Made by a program: the position numbers and the translations under genes. A stretch of DNA of 64,000 bases from assembly GCA_026119935.1 (NCBI GenBank), contig JALRMH010000005.1, forward strand, positions 930,001-994,000, in the 5' to 3' direction. Positions 21,230-33,065 of the stretch are shown piece by piece (position 1 is the stretch's first letter; each line of letters opens with the position of its first letter). The notes under the pieces are model-generated. The model had not been told where the DNA came from, ran no database searches, and saw nothing but the letters and a program-made list of their open reading frames with translations. Source of the stretch: Endothia cerciana. Lineage: Eukaryota > Ascomycota > Sordariomycetes > Diaporthales > Cryphonectriaceae.

Positions 21230-22874
21230 TTAGGCCCGGGTGAACGACCATCCATGCCCTCGATGGGGCTTGGCTTGGTTGCTTATGGCAGCGGCTTCCA
21301 GCAGGTCGACCCCGTCACCGGCAGATGTGCTCTGCGCGCAGGACATAAGGTCGCCGTGCCCACTTCGGCTTCTGGCCTAGGTTGAGATCTTGGGCTGCTG
21401 CCCAAGATCTCAGCAACACGGTGGACTCCCCGCCCTTGGCAAGACTCAACCGCGGCTCTGCAATCTATGCTGTGGACCACTTACGCCCGCTCAACCCCCC
21501 TCATCATCTGCAGGGAAAGATCGGCCGCGGCAGTGGGGGTGAAGGCTACGCCGTCTCTCGTCCCTGGTCTTTCGTTCTTCCGTCTTCTTTTCTTCCCTAC
21601 TTTTCTCTTTTCTATCTTCTCCTTCTTTCGGGGATGCATGGGATCCCGCGCGCATCACGGGTCTCACGCCTCCTCAGGTCTGGCGGGAATATCGGGACAT
21701 GAACCAGCCATGCCCGGGGCCAAAAGGCCTATACTGGAGTCTCGGAAACAATGAGGGGGGATGTCTGTCTGAACATAATCAGGCTCCTCTGGCCTGCCCC
21801 ATTCTTTTATTTTATTTTTCTCCGTCCGCGGAGGCGGAACTGTCTAGCGGCTGATGGGATTACCTCTCCTTGTTATCTTGGCATCGCGGGAAATGGTGGA
21901 AAGGTGGGTTGGGCAGGAGGGAGGTCACTTCTCTCTCTTCCGGGAAACTTTGTATGGACTACTAGACGAACACTTCGGCATCATCTCTGAACATCCTGTT
22001 TGTAATGAACCTGTCTCTTCAGACACACGCGCACGCAAGACGGGTGTATCACTGTCCAAAAACGTTGTCATTGTGATGTGGCCTATTTAACCATGCCGCT
22101 GTAACCAAGCAACAGCAATATGTAGACGAGCGAGCAGCCTGCAAAACCGCTGCCAGTTTCAACCCTGATGGAGTTTGAGACTACCCTGCGAGGGTCCTGA
22201 ACACAGGACCACAAATGTTTGTCGAGGCCATGATCCGGGCCCCTCGAGCTAGATCGCCGTAGCCCTTCACGCCCCTGATATAAGCTCCAGCACGCGACCA
22301 AGCTCTGAAACATGCCAAAGGGTGTGAGTAATATTTTGACAGAAGGATGAGAAAAGAAAAAAAAAAAATTTGGGAAGAAGAAAACATGGGAAAGTGTCCG
22401 TCCCCCCGAGAGTTATCGCCGTTCAAGACCAACAACATCAGCGACGTTTCCCATATTCTCACATCATCTTACAAGCCGATAACTGAGAAAAGGACGAAGA
22501 AAGAAAAAAAAAAACCCAAGAATGAGAGGATAACTAAAAAACCCGGGGGCTCCACACAGGATTCCATACCGCTAGCAATGATACCCAAATTTCGGACAAG
22601 AAGCTGGCCCCCATCTCGTACCGGCCTACGACACACTTTTCCCTGTACGCGGTGCCCAGAAGCACCCATCACGGTGTTCTTAATCCCAACCCGGGCGCGG
22701 TGGTGCTGTTCTGTGTCTCGGCGAGTCTCCGGCCTGACGGCGCGAGCATCAGAGGTCAGCCTCGATCTGCGTGAGGTGCCTCTGGTCTCCGCAAACCAAG
22801 TCGGCCTTATGCTGATTCGATATCGTGCCGGTCCGGCTCTCAGTCCAATGGCTCTTTCATTCTCCCTACATTCC
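21230..22874. other. convergent intergenic, DUF4211 gene / STE50
   Basis: 1.6 kb between converging genes. It holds both 3' UTRs, a perfect hairpin at 21383-21412 (separate entry) and A-rich tracts around 22350-22530. No gene is recognised. Confidence 0.5.
21383..21412. repeat. perfect 13-bp inverted repeat, 4-base loop
   Basis: Left arm 21383-21395 and right arm 21400-21412 are exact reverse complements (TGAGATCTTGGGC / GCCCAAGATCTCA) around the loop TGCT. It begins about 155 bases after the stop of the DUF4211 gene, so it could form a strong stem in that mRNA's 3' UTR or act as a 3'-end or binding element. No family is recognised. Confidence 0.8.
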
Positions 22875-24484
22875 TCATATGATGCCACCGGGCGGATCAT
22901 ACCCTGTCGCCGCACCCCTCGCGCTGGCAGACCCCAGTCCAGCGCTCCCCGGTGCCTCACCCGATATGTCCACCTGCGTGTTGTTCGTCTTCCTCAGCAT
23001 GAACATGGGCTTCTTGCCCTCCTTATCCAATTGTTTGAATAATATCAGCGGCTTCTCTTCCAGGCCCAGGCAGCGCTCTTGGTCTCCGTACACAATATAT
23101 AACGCATACTGATCCCAGGGTGCGTTGATCTGGTATTTCTTGAGAGCCGCTGGCAACACCTTGTAACATGGGTCGTCGAGGCTCACGCGGAAGGATTTGA
23201 ATATCTCGACAGAGCTACTGCTCGGCGTGTCGGGCGCAGGTGTCTGGCCTCGTCGCGGTGCCGGCGGCTTCTCGCGGGGTTCGTAGTTGTGTTCGGCTTG
23301 GGAGAAGGTCGAGCGGCTGGAGGGCGTGGGCTGGTCGGCGCGGTACGATCGCGAGGCCAAGGTCGTTCCGCCGATACTTGGTGGGGAGGTGGGTGAGGGT
23401 ATGTTGGGTGACGGGTAGCCTGGCGATGCCGCACTAGGACCACCGGCTCCGTTCATGGCGGCCAGATGTGACGAGGACAGCACTGCCCTCTCCGCAGCGT
23501 TTGCCGGATCCAGTGTTTGTTCCACTATGCCTCGGTCGTGACTTGTCTGTAGATGCGAGGGCGAGGTCGCCTTGGGTGTTGTTCCGAGGATGATCTTCTT
23601 GGTGGAGTATTGCCGCTTAAGCCCTCCACCGGACTGACTGCCTGTCGAAGGTGTGGGTGCTGGGGGCGACACCGTTGTGTCATAGCTGTAGGACTGGCCA
23701 TTGCTGACGTGTGGTAGGGGTTGTTGCGCATCTTTTGCGAGGCGCAGAGCTGGTAGCATGTCCTCCCTCAGCCTCCGGAAGTCCTCGGTTAATCTTCTGA
23801 AGTCCTGCTCGAAAAGGTTCATCCGCTCATCTCGTAGCCTCAGTTGTTCTACCAAGTGTCTGATGTCCTTCAGGGTCGCGGTAGCATACTGGGCCTCGGC
23901 ATCGGCAGCTGTGAAGGCAAGGTCAGCATGGCTTCACGCGCCGAAGGTGGAAAGCAGCCTGGGTCCGTGGGATCTCGACTTACATAGAGGTACATAATGA
24001 TCGCTTTCTACGGGTACGTCTTGGGCCTTTTTGACATCGTAGACGCTCTTCAGGATGGTCAATCTGTGCCCGACACTGGAGATGCCCATGGACTTGAGGT
24101 CGTCGTGTAGCAAGGCCACCAGAGCTTCGCCCACAATTTCGTTCTCTGTTCAGGCACCTCATGTCAGTACTTCTGCGCCCAGCAACATGTCGCCCCGGCT
24201 GGTCACGTACCGATGAATCGATCCGAGTACTGCTGTAGCCCGATCGTCGCAATGAAGTCGGCACATTCATCCACAGTCCATTCTGTTATGATGGTCTCGG
24301 GCAAGCGATCGGCACTCGACGGGTAGCCGTAGGTGGTTGGCGTATGCTCGTTCGACGGAGGGTCCGAATCGGTCGGGGAGAAGGAGACGTCGGTAGCGTC
24401 TACGGGGGAGCTCTCGTGGACGTCACGTTCGTACTCGTCGTCGGCGTCGGACTCGGCGTAGGCCGTCCCCTGGTTGAAGCTCAT
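22875..24484 (-). CDS. STE50: MAPK cascade adaptor Ste50 (SAM + RA)
   Basis: Exons 24484-24211, 24145-23984 and 23908-22875 give 489 residues. Family knowledge: Ste50 tethers the MAPKKK Ste11 via its SAM domain and binds Cdc42/Ras and membrane sensors via its Ras-association domain; in filamentous fungi it acts in mating, hyphal fusion and pathogenicity MAPK pathways. Seen: an acidic N-terminus; a SAM domain at about residues 67-132 (TEWTVDECADFIATIGLQQY, GEALVALLHDDLKSMGI, VGHRLTILKSVYDVK) split by intron 1; a coiled-coil segment (LVEQLRLRDERMNLFEQDF); a long S/P-rich linker; and an RA domain at about residues 382-455 (IFKSFRVSLDDPCYKVLPAA, QYALYIVYGDQERCLGLEEK). The C-terminal tail is Gly/Ala-rich. 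Introns are 65 and 75 bases with GTACGT and GTAAGT donors. The ATG is the only one giving the acidic N-terminus in frame. Confidence 0.94.
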
Positions 24485-25667
24485 GGTCGAGGTCGGAGGT
24501 CAGGATCGCCGCGTCGGGAGGCGAGGGGGGTGTGCAAAGGATCTCAGGACGCAACGCCAGGTTTGTGAAGCTTGGCACAGCGCGGCCGGTCTCGAGGGCA
24601 AGGAAGTCGAGATGGGTTCGGTCGTGTGTCGGGGCGGCGAGGATCCGCAATGGCCGGGGGGGGGGGGGATTTCCAGGTGGTTCGTGCAGTTTAGGCGGAC
24701 GGAGGCGGGTGGGTTTGTTGGAAGGTTCGGCTGCTGTGCCAAAAAGCCAAAAGAGAAGCGATCCGCACAAACACACGACGCTTAGCCCGTCAGAGCCCAG
24801 AGCGCCGACAGCAATTTGATGAGCAAGGCACGGCACCACCACGGGGGAGCGTACAGGTCCACAGCGGCTATGAGAGCCTCGCGTGGCACAGGACGGTGGT
24901 CTGGTCTGGGCTGGTCTGGGCTGGCGATCGGTACCAGCGTTGCAGGGTAGGCCGGGCTGAGAACTGTCACCGGAGCAAGACAAGTGACAGTGGCGGTTCC
25001 ACTGTGCCCTGCCTTGTGCTACCGGGGCGAATGTTCCAGAGGATCTTGCCGCCGTCAACACTGGAGATCCTGTCCCGGTCTGGTGGGATCTGGAGGAGGG
25101 ATGGAGCCGGGTGGGTTCAGCCGTGGCGAGGAGAGGCCGCCAGGTGCCAGGAGAGCGCAATGGCCTTGGTCTGCCTCTGCCGTGTGCTGCCTCGGGATGG
25201 GATGTCGTGTGTCCGGGACAGAGCTGGTCCCGCAGCAGGACAATATCGCGAAGCAGGTGGAGCAGTCTCGAATCGTGGGTCCGCAAAGACAAGGTCCGAA
25301 TTGGCCTGGGCAGGAGGGCGTAGACACCAGACCAGGCCAGGCCAGGCCAGACAGGACAGGACAAGACGTGGTCGATAATCGGCAGGGCGCGCGGGCGGCA
25401 AGCGAGAGACGTGATGTTCTGCTGATTGAGGAAGAGGGAGGTGATGATGCTGGTGGTGGTGGTGGTGGTGGTGGTGATGATGATGAAGATAACGATGCGT
25501 GTGTGGCATGTGTCGTGACGGCGTAGCAGGTCCGTCTTTCCTGCTTGCCCTGCAGTATGCCTCCCGTACGGTAAACAGTGCAGCGCAGTGCAGCGCAGCG
25601 CAGCGCGGTCAAGTGCGGTACGGCCAAGTGCAGTGGTGGAGCTCAGATCTGAGTTGATGGGCCTCCG

Positions 25668-25777
25668 CCCCTGGCGTGGCCTGCGCCCGCTGCAGTTTGT
25701 ACATAGTAGCTGCCCGGCGCCCCTGGCGTGGCCTGCGCCCGCTGCAGTTTGTACATAGTAGCTGCCCGGCGCCCCTG
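25668..25777. repeat. tandem 52-base duplication
   Basis: Copy 1 is 25668-25719 and copy 2 is 25720-25771, identical to each other, followed by the first six bases of a third unit. The unit contains TTTGTACATAGTAGC. It lies about 1.2 kb upstream of the STE50 start. The exact identity suggests a recent slip or duplication, or an assembly artefact. Confidence 0.9.
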
Positions 25778-26979
25778 AGCAGGAGGATGCCACCGGTAAG
25801 TACAGGAGGGGGGGAGCGCTGTGGCGCCCGCGAGACGGCAGGGCGGCAGGGCGGTTAGACTAAGGTACTGCCGAACCTGGTTAGCCCCCCCTCCCCCGAA
25901 CCGTTTATTTGAGCCTCTCTTCATTTACCTCGTCACCGCAGCGCAGCGTAGCGTCCCGTTCCTGTTTCTTGCGCTCATTCCTCGACCCCCCAGCCCTCAA
26001 CCAGCAGTTGTATCCAGTGATGTTGTTATGAGCAAGCGCCCTCTCTGCCGCAACCCTTCAACCCTCGTCCCGTTCTCTCATCTTGGCAACGCGCGGCTCG
26101 GCTCTCCTCTCTCTTACGTACCCGCCAGTATCCTCACTCACCCCTTGTGCAGTTGTTATCATGCCACTCTCCCTCACTCGCTACTGTCCCTATAACGCAC
26201 TCCGGTCTCGTGGCTTTGTCCTTGAGAGCCCCTTGAAACCACCTGCAGCAGACTCCACGCCCCCCCAGGGGCAGCCGGACATGTTCGGTCGGATTCACAA
26301 CAAAGAGGATTGACGCCCCAGCGCTCTTCGCAGTCGGAAGACTCTTGAATGGAACCCCCCCCCGCCCTCTTCCAATGGCCGTCTGATATGGGAGAGCCTC
26401 TGTGCTCGGGAGGAAGAGGTCCAGGAACTTACCTGCTCCCCACCCCTGCCGCGAGGTATGCCCCCACAGCGCAGCGGGCTGCCTGCCTGGTGTCTTCCAG
26501 AACCCAACATGTCCCAGACCCCCTCCGGCCTCGAGGCGGGGTCTGCTACCTCTCGACCGGGGGATATCCCAGAGGTGAGCAACTGAGGGAACCGAGGGCC
26601 TTGGCCTTGGCCGCGACCACCGAGGCCAGGCGGCCACCAAGGGGCCCTCCCGCGGGCCTTGCCTGGCTGCCTAACTCGACCTGTTGGGACGCCGGGTCGG
26701 AGGATCGCCCACCGCACCGGTCCACGCCGGGCATGCTGCTCAGCCTCTCAGCCTCGTTGGCTTCTCCTACCTGTCAACCGGTCATGGTAGCGCGTTCTGG
26801 CTGTGCTCTAGTCATGCACCCTGACGAGTGTTCCCTCGGCGTATCCTTCCAGGGACCATCCGATCTTTTGAAGTAAGGCGGTCCCGGGGTTGCAAGGCTC
26901 CTTGTATACACACCACCCACGCACGGGCACGAGAACGATGCACAGGAATTTTAAGAAATTGCCCAATCCATCACAGCCA

Positions 26980-27018
26980 CACACACATATACACCCACAC
27001 CCACACCCACACTCACCA
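26980..27018. repeat. CA-rich simple repeat
   Basis: An imperfect (CA)n/(CCCACA)n tract. No function is evident. Confidence 0.75.
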
Positions 27019-27995
27019 CATCCAGGCGGCAGATCGGGTATAGGTAAGGTAAATCCGTACCCGATAGGGTAGCACGGCGCCTCGTCACCGGCGGATAGGT
27101 GACGAGTTGCCCTCCAACTCCATCTCTCCCTCCTACACACCCACCACGGCCGAGTCCTACTTATTTCGACAGAGCTTGCGGGAGGGAACTCCCCCCCCCC
27201 CCACCCCACCCCGTTAGACCAGACCACGGGCTGTATGTAGATAGATTGAAACGTCCGCCGCAACGACGGCGCGCATGAATGTTTCCACCTCGGTGGCCCG
27301 CCCACGCTCGACGGGGAGACCAGCCGGGTTCCGTAGCTACTGCTCGTGTCCATTCCCGAGTTCTCCGCCTGGGTGCGTTTTTAAACTCTGGGCCGGAACC
27401 TTGACCGTCCGTCGACCTGGGCGAGTGCGGACAGGAGGTAGGATGACGTTCCCCTATGCGGACTGGGGACTAGGGGACAGCCGACTGCCAGACGGGACGA
27501 CGTATCGACCTTGGACCTGACAGCATATACACACACTACTCGTGAGCTGATGGGGCTGGACAGCATGAACGGGCGTGGAGTTAGAAATGGGTGTGTTGTG
27601 GAAATGCAAATCCCACACGCACGTACCGATGCAGGTTTCTAGACATACAAAATGTAATTTCTTTCCTGGCACTGTTTCGAAACGTTTGCGAGAACCCCCA
27701 CCCCCCACCCCCCTCTCTCTCCTCATTCTGCCCGATGGAGGGGGCAAGTAAAGAAGATGCATGATGCCCGTTTACCCTGCTCAGAAAGGGCACCTCTGTT
27801 CTTCTCTGTCGCACCGGACAACGTCGTGTCCAAATTAGGAGAACCAGATCATCCTCGCCCCCCTGCTGCTTTTTCGTCTCGCCCGGCTTCTCCTAAGAAG
27901 CCGACGAGAGTGATATCATGTACATAACCCTACAAACGCCATTGATGAATGTCCGCAGAGCTGGGAATGTCCCACTTTCCATCGGGATTTATCTC

Positions 27996-30900
27996 CTATC
28001 TAATTCCTGATCCGTCAAAACCACTGCCGTAGAGCCTCGCCCGCTCATCATTCAGGTCTTGACTGGACGGCCCAAAGCCCTGTACCTCCTCAATATCCGC
28101 GATGGTCTCATTGAAGACCTGCATCAGCTGGTTGAGAACCTTCATACGGTTCCACTCGTGCTTGGAGGCCCAGATGTGATCCATCATCTCGCGGTTGATC
28201 TGCTCCAGCTGCTCGATCGTGCAGCCCGACGTCCGCTCCGTGAGCTCGTCCAGGAAGGCGTTGATCTCTCCCTCATGCACCACAGGCAGTTGAGACGATG
28301 AGGTTGTAGTTGAGCCGCCGGAGTTGCGTATCGACGAGTTGTCGGAGACTCCGGCGTCGTTGAGCAGACTCGTCAGACCCATTCTAGAGGTTCGCTGATC
28401 GGTTGGCACCTGAGAGGAGGTGGGGCTCGTCGGGTGGTTTCCGCTGTAGCCAATATTGCTCAATCTACCGTGGGCCAGGGCATCCGCTTGGGAGTGCATC
28501 CATGGCGAGTGGCTAGAGGCCGTGTGCTGGCTAGGACCAGACGGGTGCGAGCCTGGTGGCTGTGTATCCGGCAACTGCGAAGCGTTCTCCAGGTCTGGAT
28601 GGTACCCGTTGGTTGCTTGAGTGCTCCAGTGACCAGATGATCGATGGGTCGTGCTCGGATCGTTGGTCGTCGAAGCCTCATTCAGGACTGCAGAAGGCGA
28701 TACACCCGGCGGAAGTGACGTAAGTGCCGAGACCTGAGAGGTCTGCTGCGTGTCCTGCTGAGTGCCCCCGGCTGTTGCTTGTGCAGACGTGCTCAAGGAC
28801 TGAGAGGTCCCAGATCTTGGCAGCTGCGGCGGTCCCATCTGGGAGTGCGGCTGTGTAGCCTCATCGGATCCGCTCTGCACCGGCCGAGAAGGCACAGAGT
28901 CGCCATTGGTGACGGGAGGCTCAGGCACCCCATCGTTGCCCAAGGGGCTCATAACCCGGAATCGCGCCGTGGTCCTAACCGTCTCGGGAGGTACAGGAGC
29001 GCCAATTGTGACGGGCCCATGTTGTGATTCGTCTTCCGTGCCGTTCATGACGACGTCCGCCTGTATCATACCAACGGCGGCTTCCATAGCAGCTCTCTTC
29101 TTCGCCTTCTCGTTATCTTTAGCATAGCGTTGCAGCTGTCGCTGGTGCAGGGCCTCCCACTGCGCTGTGCCGGTCGTCATTTCAATGTCGTTCATGTCGA
29201 CATCTACGTTGCTCTCCATCTCGTTGGCCTTGATGATCCTGTCGCGATCACCCGTATTCTTGATGTCGTGGACCATGGACTTGATGTCTCTGTAGAAGTC
29301 TTTTGGTCGAGCATAGAAGCCGTTGGATATCCGCTCCTCGATGACAGTTGTATCGAGGTTGTAGTAGTACTTGCCGGTCGCGACCTCCAAGATGACCTGG
29401 TAGTCTTCCTTGTCCCTAGAGATGATGAACGGGCGGTCCTGAGCCACGTCGGGGCTGACGTAATTGGGATCAGACTCCTCGAAGAGGTAACGAATCCGGT
29501 CGTGGGGTATGACAGGCTTGTGGAAGGCTCTATAACGTTTCTTAATCTGGTCCATCACGGGCTGTAGCCTGAGCTTCAGCTGGTTCAGCATGGTCCTGTC
29601 GCGCTTCAGTTCTTGCTTGACCTCCTCCTTGGATTTGGGTTTTGGCGGCGGCGGCGGAGCCACAGGCAGCTCCTCAAGGACCCGCTTCTTTCTCGTGTGA
29701 GGGTCGGGAAAGTCGGTTGGCGACTTTCTGATGTGAGCCACGACGCTCTTGAAGTACTGGTTGCGTTTATCCTGCAGGGTTGTCAGTATTGGTCTGCAGC
29801 ACAGCAGAGGTGGATGTACACACGGCATTAGGACGGGCGATCTCGGTCCTGTTCTTCTTCGAATAGCCGAACAGATCTCTCAGTAGGTTCTTGTCAAGCT
29901 GGTTCACTTCGCATTCCGTGGTCCCTAGTAGTAGGACCGGATCGGTGGGCGGTATGGTCTTCAGCATAGTGATGAGCGCGGTGACCGCTGCAGCGCCAAG
30001 AGTGTTACACCAGTCATCGACATTGGGGATGTAGATTACACTTGGCTTGTGGCGCTTCACTTCAGTGAACATGCTGACAATCACTTGCTCGGCAGGCTAC
30101 AAATACAAATTAGCGAACGCACATTCTGAAGGCCGCAGGACCGACTTACCCGACCGTCGCCAAGGATGCTCGCCAGGTCAAAGTTCTGGACATGAACACG
30201 TTCGAAGTAGTGCAGGATTGCAGCCGCGATATAGGTTTGCCCCATCCCAGGCACACCCGTGATCAGCAGGCGGGGTCTGAAGACGCGAGATTTGTCGAAA
30301 TCTTGCTGCATGTTCTCTCGTCCAAAGCCATGGTCGGAGTCTTCATAGGGCTCGTACATGGCCTCCTCCAAGGCAGTGATCTTTGGCTTGAGAGGCAGGA
30401 TATTCTTCAGGATCTCTTGGATGGCAGCGAACTGGTCGCGGAGGAGAGGCGCAACGCTCTTCGGCAAGGGAGCTGCTCCTGACGATGCAGACCGCTCGGA
30501 CGACGGGACCATCTTCTTGATCGATATCATGAAGTCCGTCGCGTGGATGCTGATCTTGGCCGGATCCACGATGAGCTTCTGTTCCGAGGAGTAGATCTGG
30601 GGGTATGTTCTCTGTATGGCGTTCAGCGCAGCTTCGGTGCAGAGGGCGCGGAGGTCGGCACCACCGTAACCCTTGGTGTTTTCGGCCAGGCTCCTCTTGA
30701 AGTCCTCTGCTAGTCCCCAATCCTTAGTGTGGATATCGAGAATAGACTTTCGCGCGTCGACATCGGGAAGTGGGAAGTAGAACTCTCGATCGAACCGTCC
30801 AGGCCGCCGCAGGGCCGGGTCAATATTGTCCGGCCGATTGGTAGCACCGATGACGATGACTTGGCCACGTCCATCCATGCCATCCATCAACGCAAGCAGC

Positions 30901-33065
30901 GTCGATACGATCGATGCGTGGATCTGCTCTTGTTTACTAGACCGAACAGGTGCCAGGCCATCGATCTCGTCAAAGAAGATGATGCTGGGCTGGGTCTTCC
31001 GCGCCTCCTCGAACAGCAGCCGCAACTGCTTCTCGGCTTCACCCACCCACTTGCTGAGGGCGTCGGCACCCTTGCGCATGTAGAAGGTAATTTTGCGGCC
31101 ACCACTACCGATCGAGTTCGCCAGGGCTCGTGCGAGGAGGGTTTTCCCGGTGCCTGGAGGACCATGGAAGAGGACGCCTCTCGGGGGGGTGAGCTTGAAC
31201 CTCAGGAAGAGCTCGGGGTAGAGCAAGGGCAGTTGTACCATCTCCTTCAGCTGGTTGATGTGATTTGCGAGACCGCCAACCTTGCTGAAGTCCACATTCA
31301 TATCGACTCCAAGCGGGTCAGCGTCCGCGAGGGCTTTCCGGTCCTTGATCTTGCCGACATTTGGTGATGCACCGAGACCAAGCTTCTCAAGGTCCCCGCC
31401 ACCTCCGAGCATACCAGGACCGTTAGCAGCGGTCGGCGTCATGCCGACTGCACCGCCAACAGTGCCAGTCCTCGCGCCAAGCTCGTCGTCGCTGCTGTCT
31501 GAGTCCGCCCCGCCGATAGCTGCAGCTGCGCCGGTGCCCCATGGACCTGCTAGCAGTGAGCCGGCCCCGCCGGCCCCGCCGAATGGGCCGAACGTGGAGT
31601 TCAGAGTGCGCTCCCACTTCGCGGGGCCACCACCATTACGCTTGCGCTGCGAGGCAGGAGGTGGTGCCTCTTCGTCGTCCTCCTGTTCGATCTGTTCTGC
31701 AGGAATCCTAATCCTGTAATCAACGACCGGACGTCTTCTGGTGGACCGCTCCTCGTACGCGATTGGCGTGGACTGACGGCGGCGTTGCCGGGTTCGACGA
31801 GAGCGCGAGCGCGAACTGCGCTTGAGGTCTTCAGCCTCCTCGGCCATCTCGTCTGGATCGAACTCCAACTCATCGCCCGAATCGTCTTCGCGGGGTCGTT
31901 TGTTACCGCGTGTTGCAGCCCTCCGCCCACGGACGGGCCGCTCGCTGGAATTGCCTTCCTCTTCGTCGCCATTTCCGCCCTCAGATCCTTCACCTTCGCC
32001 AGAGTCGTTGGGATTGAAATCACTAGCTTCGTCGTCGCCGCCCTTATTCATGCGGTCACTGCCCTTGCGAACAAGCCGGCCGGTACGTCGAGGGCGCGAG
32101 GTCACTGACTCCTCGTCTCCGCCTTCCTCAGCGGCAGGGCCAGGAACACTTTGGCGGAGGGAGCGGGTCATCCGGCGGCCCACGACGGGCTTATCATCCG
32201 TATCCTCATCGACATCCTGCTCTTGTGGTGCAGGCTCGTCGGCGCCGTCCATTGGAACATCGCCTTCCATGGGGGGAGCGGGCTCTCCGACGCCCTGTTC
32301 CTGTTGCGCAGCGCCCTCGGAGTCTTCAACCACGTCGTCGTCAGCCTGCGCGTCAGCCTCTTCCTCTTGCTCTTCGTCGGGTCGGGACGAGGTCTCGTGA
32401 GATGCCTCCTCGATCGTCGCGGTGGCTGGTCGCTTCAGACCCTTTGCAGCCCTGGAGTTGCGCGTTTGACGGGTCAGGGTCTCGGGGCTCTTACTTCTCG
32501 AAGCAGCCGGAGCGGGTTGCTGGTGCTTGCCAGAAGTTGTCAGCTCCACGAATTCCTCCTCATCGGCGTCTTCCGTCCTGGCTCTGGTGCGCCTGGTACC
32601 GACAGCAGGCGTGGGCACTGGCTCCGTCGACGGCAGGCCGCTCTTCTGACCCGTCTTCAAGATCACGATCTTTTGTTTCTTCTGGCGCTTCGGCTCACTA
32701 TCGTCTGATTCCTCCACAACTTCGTCCTCTTCACTTTCCTCGGCGTAGTTGACGGCCTTGGCTGCAGCCTTCCTGGCTCGACGACCGGCAGCGTTCACTG
32801 GTGCATCTTCATCTTCATCATTTTCGCCGAAGGACCCCTCGTCCATGCTATCCGAGAGGACATCATCCTCGTCGTCGTCGATATCAGACCCGCGATACCT
32901 GTTTGCCCGTCGGCTGGGGCGACCGCCCTTGGCTTGGGAGACACGGGGAGTCTTCTTCGAACGGCGCGATCGATCCTCGCTGGGATCGAAATTCTCGTCG
33001 TCGGGATCGGACTGGTTGGGGTCGAAGCCATCCAAGATATCCCTCTTCCGCTTGTTGGGCGCCAT
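27996..33065 (-). CDS. YTA7: bromodomain AAA-ATPase Yta7/ATAD2-type histone chaperone
   Basis: Exons 33065-30150, 30096-29824 and 29771-27996 give 1654 residues. Family knowledge: Yta7/ATAD2/Abo1 is a hexameric nuclear ATPase that loads or evicts histone H3-H4 and bounds silent chromatin. Seen: about 500 acidic/basic disordered residues with a YRIRIP motif; AAA1 at about residues 590-840 with Walker A GPPGTGKT (near 632), Walker B IIFFDEIDG (near 695) and the arginine-finger region ATNRPDNIDPALRRPGRFDR; a degenerate AAA2 from about residue 930, where the Walker A position reads GVPGMGQT without lysine, as is usual for this family; a bromodomain-like region at about residues 1122-1250 (QLKLRLQPVMDQIKKRYRAF, VSPDVAQDRPFIISRDKEDY, ISNGFYARPKDFYRDIKSMV); and a Q/S/T-rich tail. 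Introns are 53 and 52 bases. MAPNKRKRD is chosen as start because it is the first ATG with the nuclear-type basic start; the frame is open 24 codons further upstream. Confidence 0.95.

Larger units (their letters stand above)
24485..27995. promoter_or_regulatory. 3.5 kb repeat-rich upstream region of STE50
   Basis: No gene is recognised in this long stretch between the STE50 start and the YTA7 stop (both minus strand). It is full of simple sequence: CTGG-rich repeats near 24890-24930, GGCCA/GGACA runs near 25335-25365, (TGG)n then (TGA)n near 25450-25490, CAGCG runs near 25575-25605, a 52-base tandem duplication at 25668-25771, a CA-rich tract near 26980-27015, and poly-C/G runs. Open frames of up to 456 codons here are low-complexity and unconvincing. 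The size suggests a large promoter and long 5' leader, which are common for fungal signalling genes. Confidence 0.55.

Noticed and set aside
25660..25780. CRISPR-like direct repeat
   Set aside because: The two 52-base copies are adjacent without spacers, and the genome is eukaryotic; this is a tandem duplication.
24423..25793. 456-codon minus-strand frame overlapping the STE50 start
   Set aside because: It runs through simple repeats (poly-Thr from a TGG/TGA tract, duplicated 52-base unit), overlaps STE50 exon 1 in another frame, and has no domain-like order. It is best explained as stop-poor GC-rich sequence.
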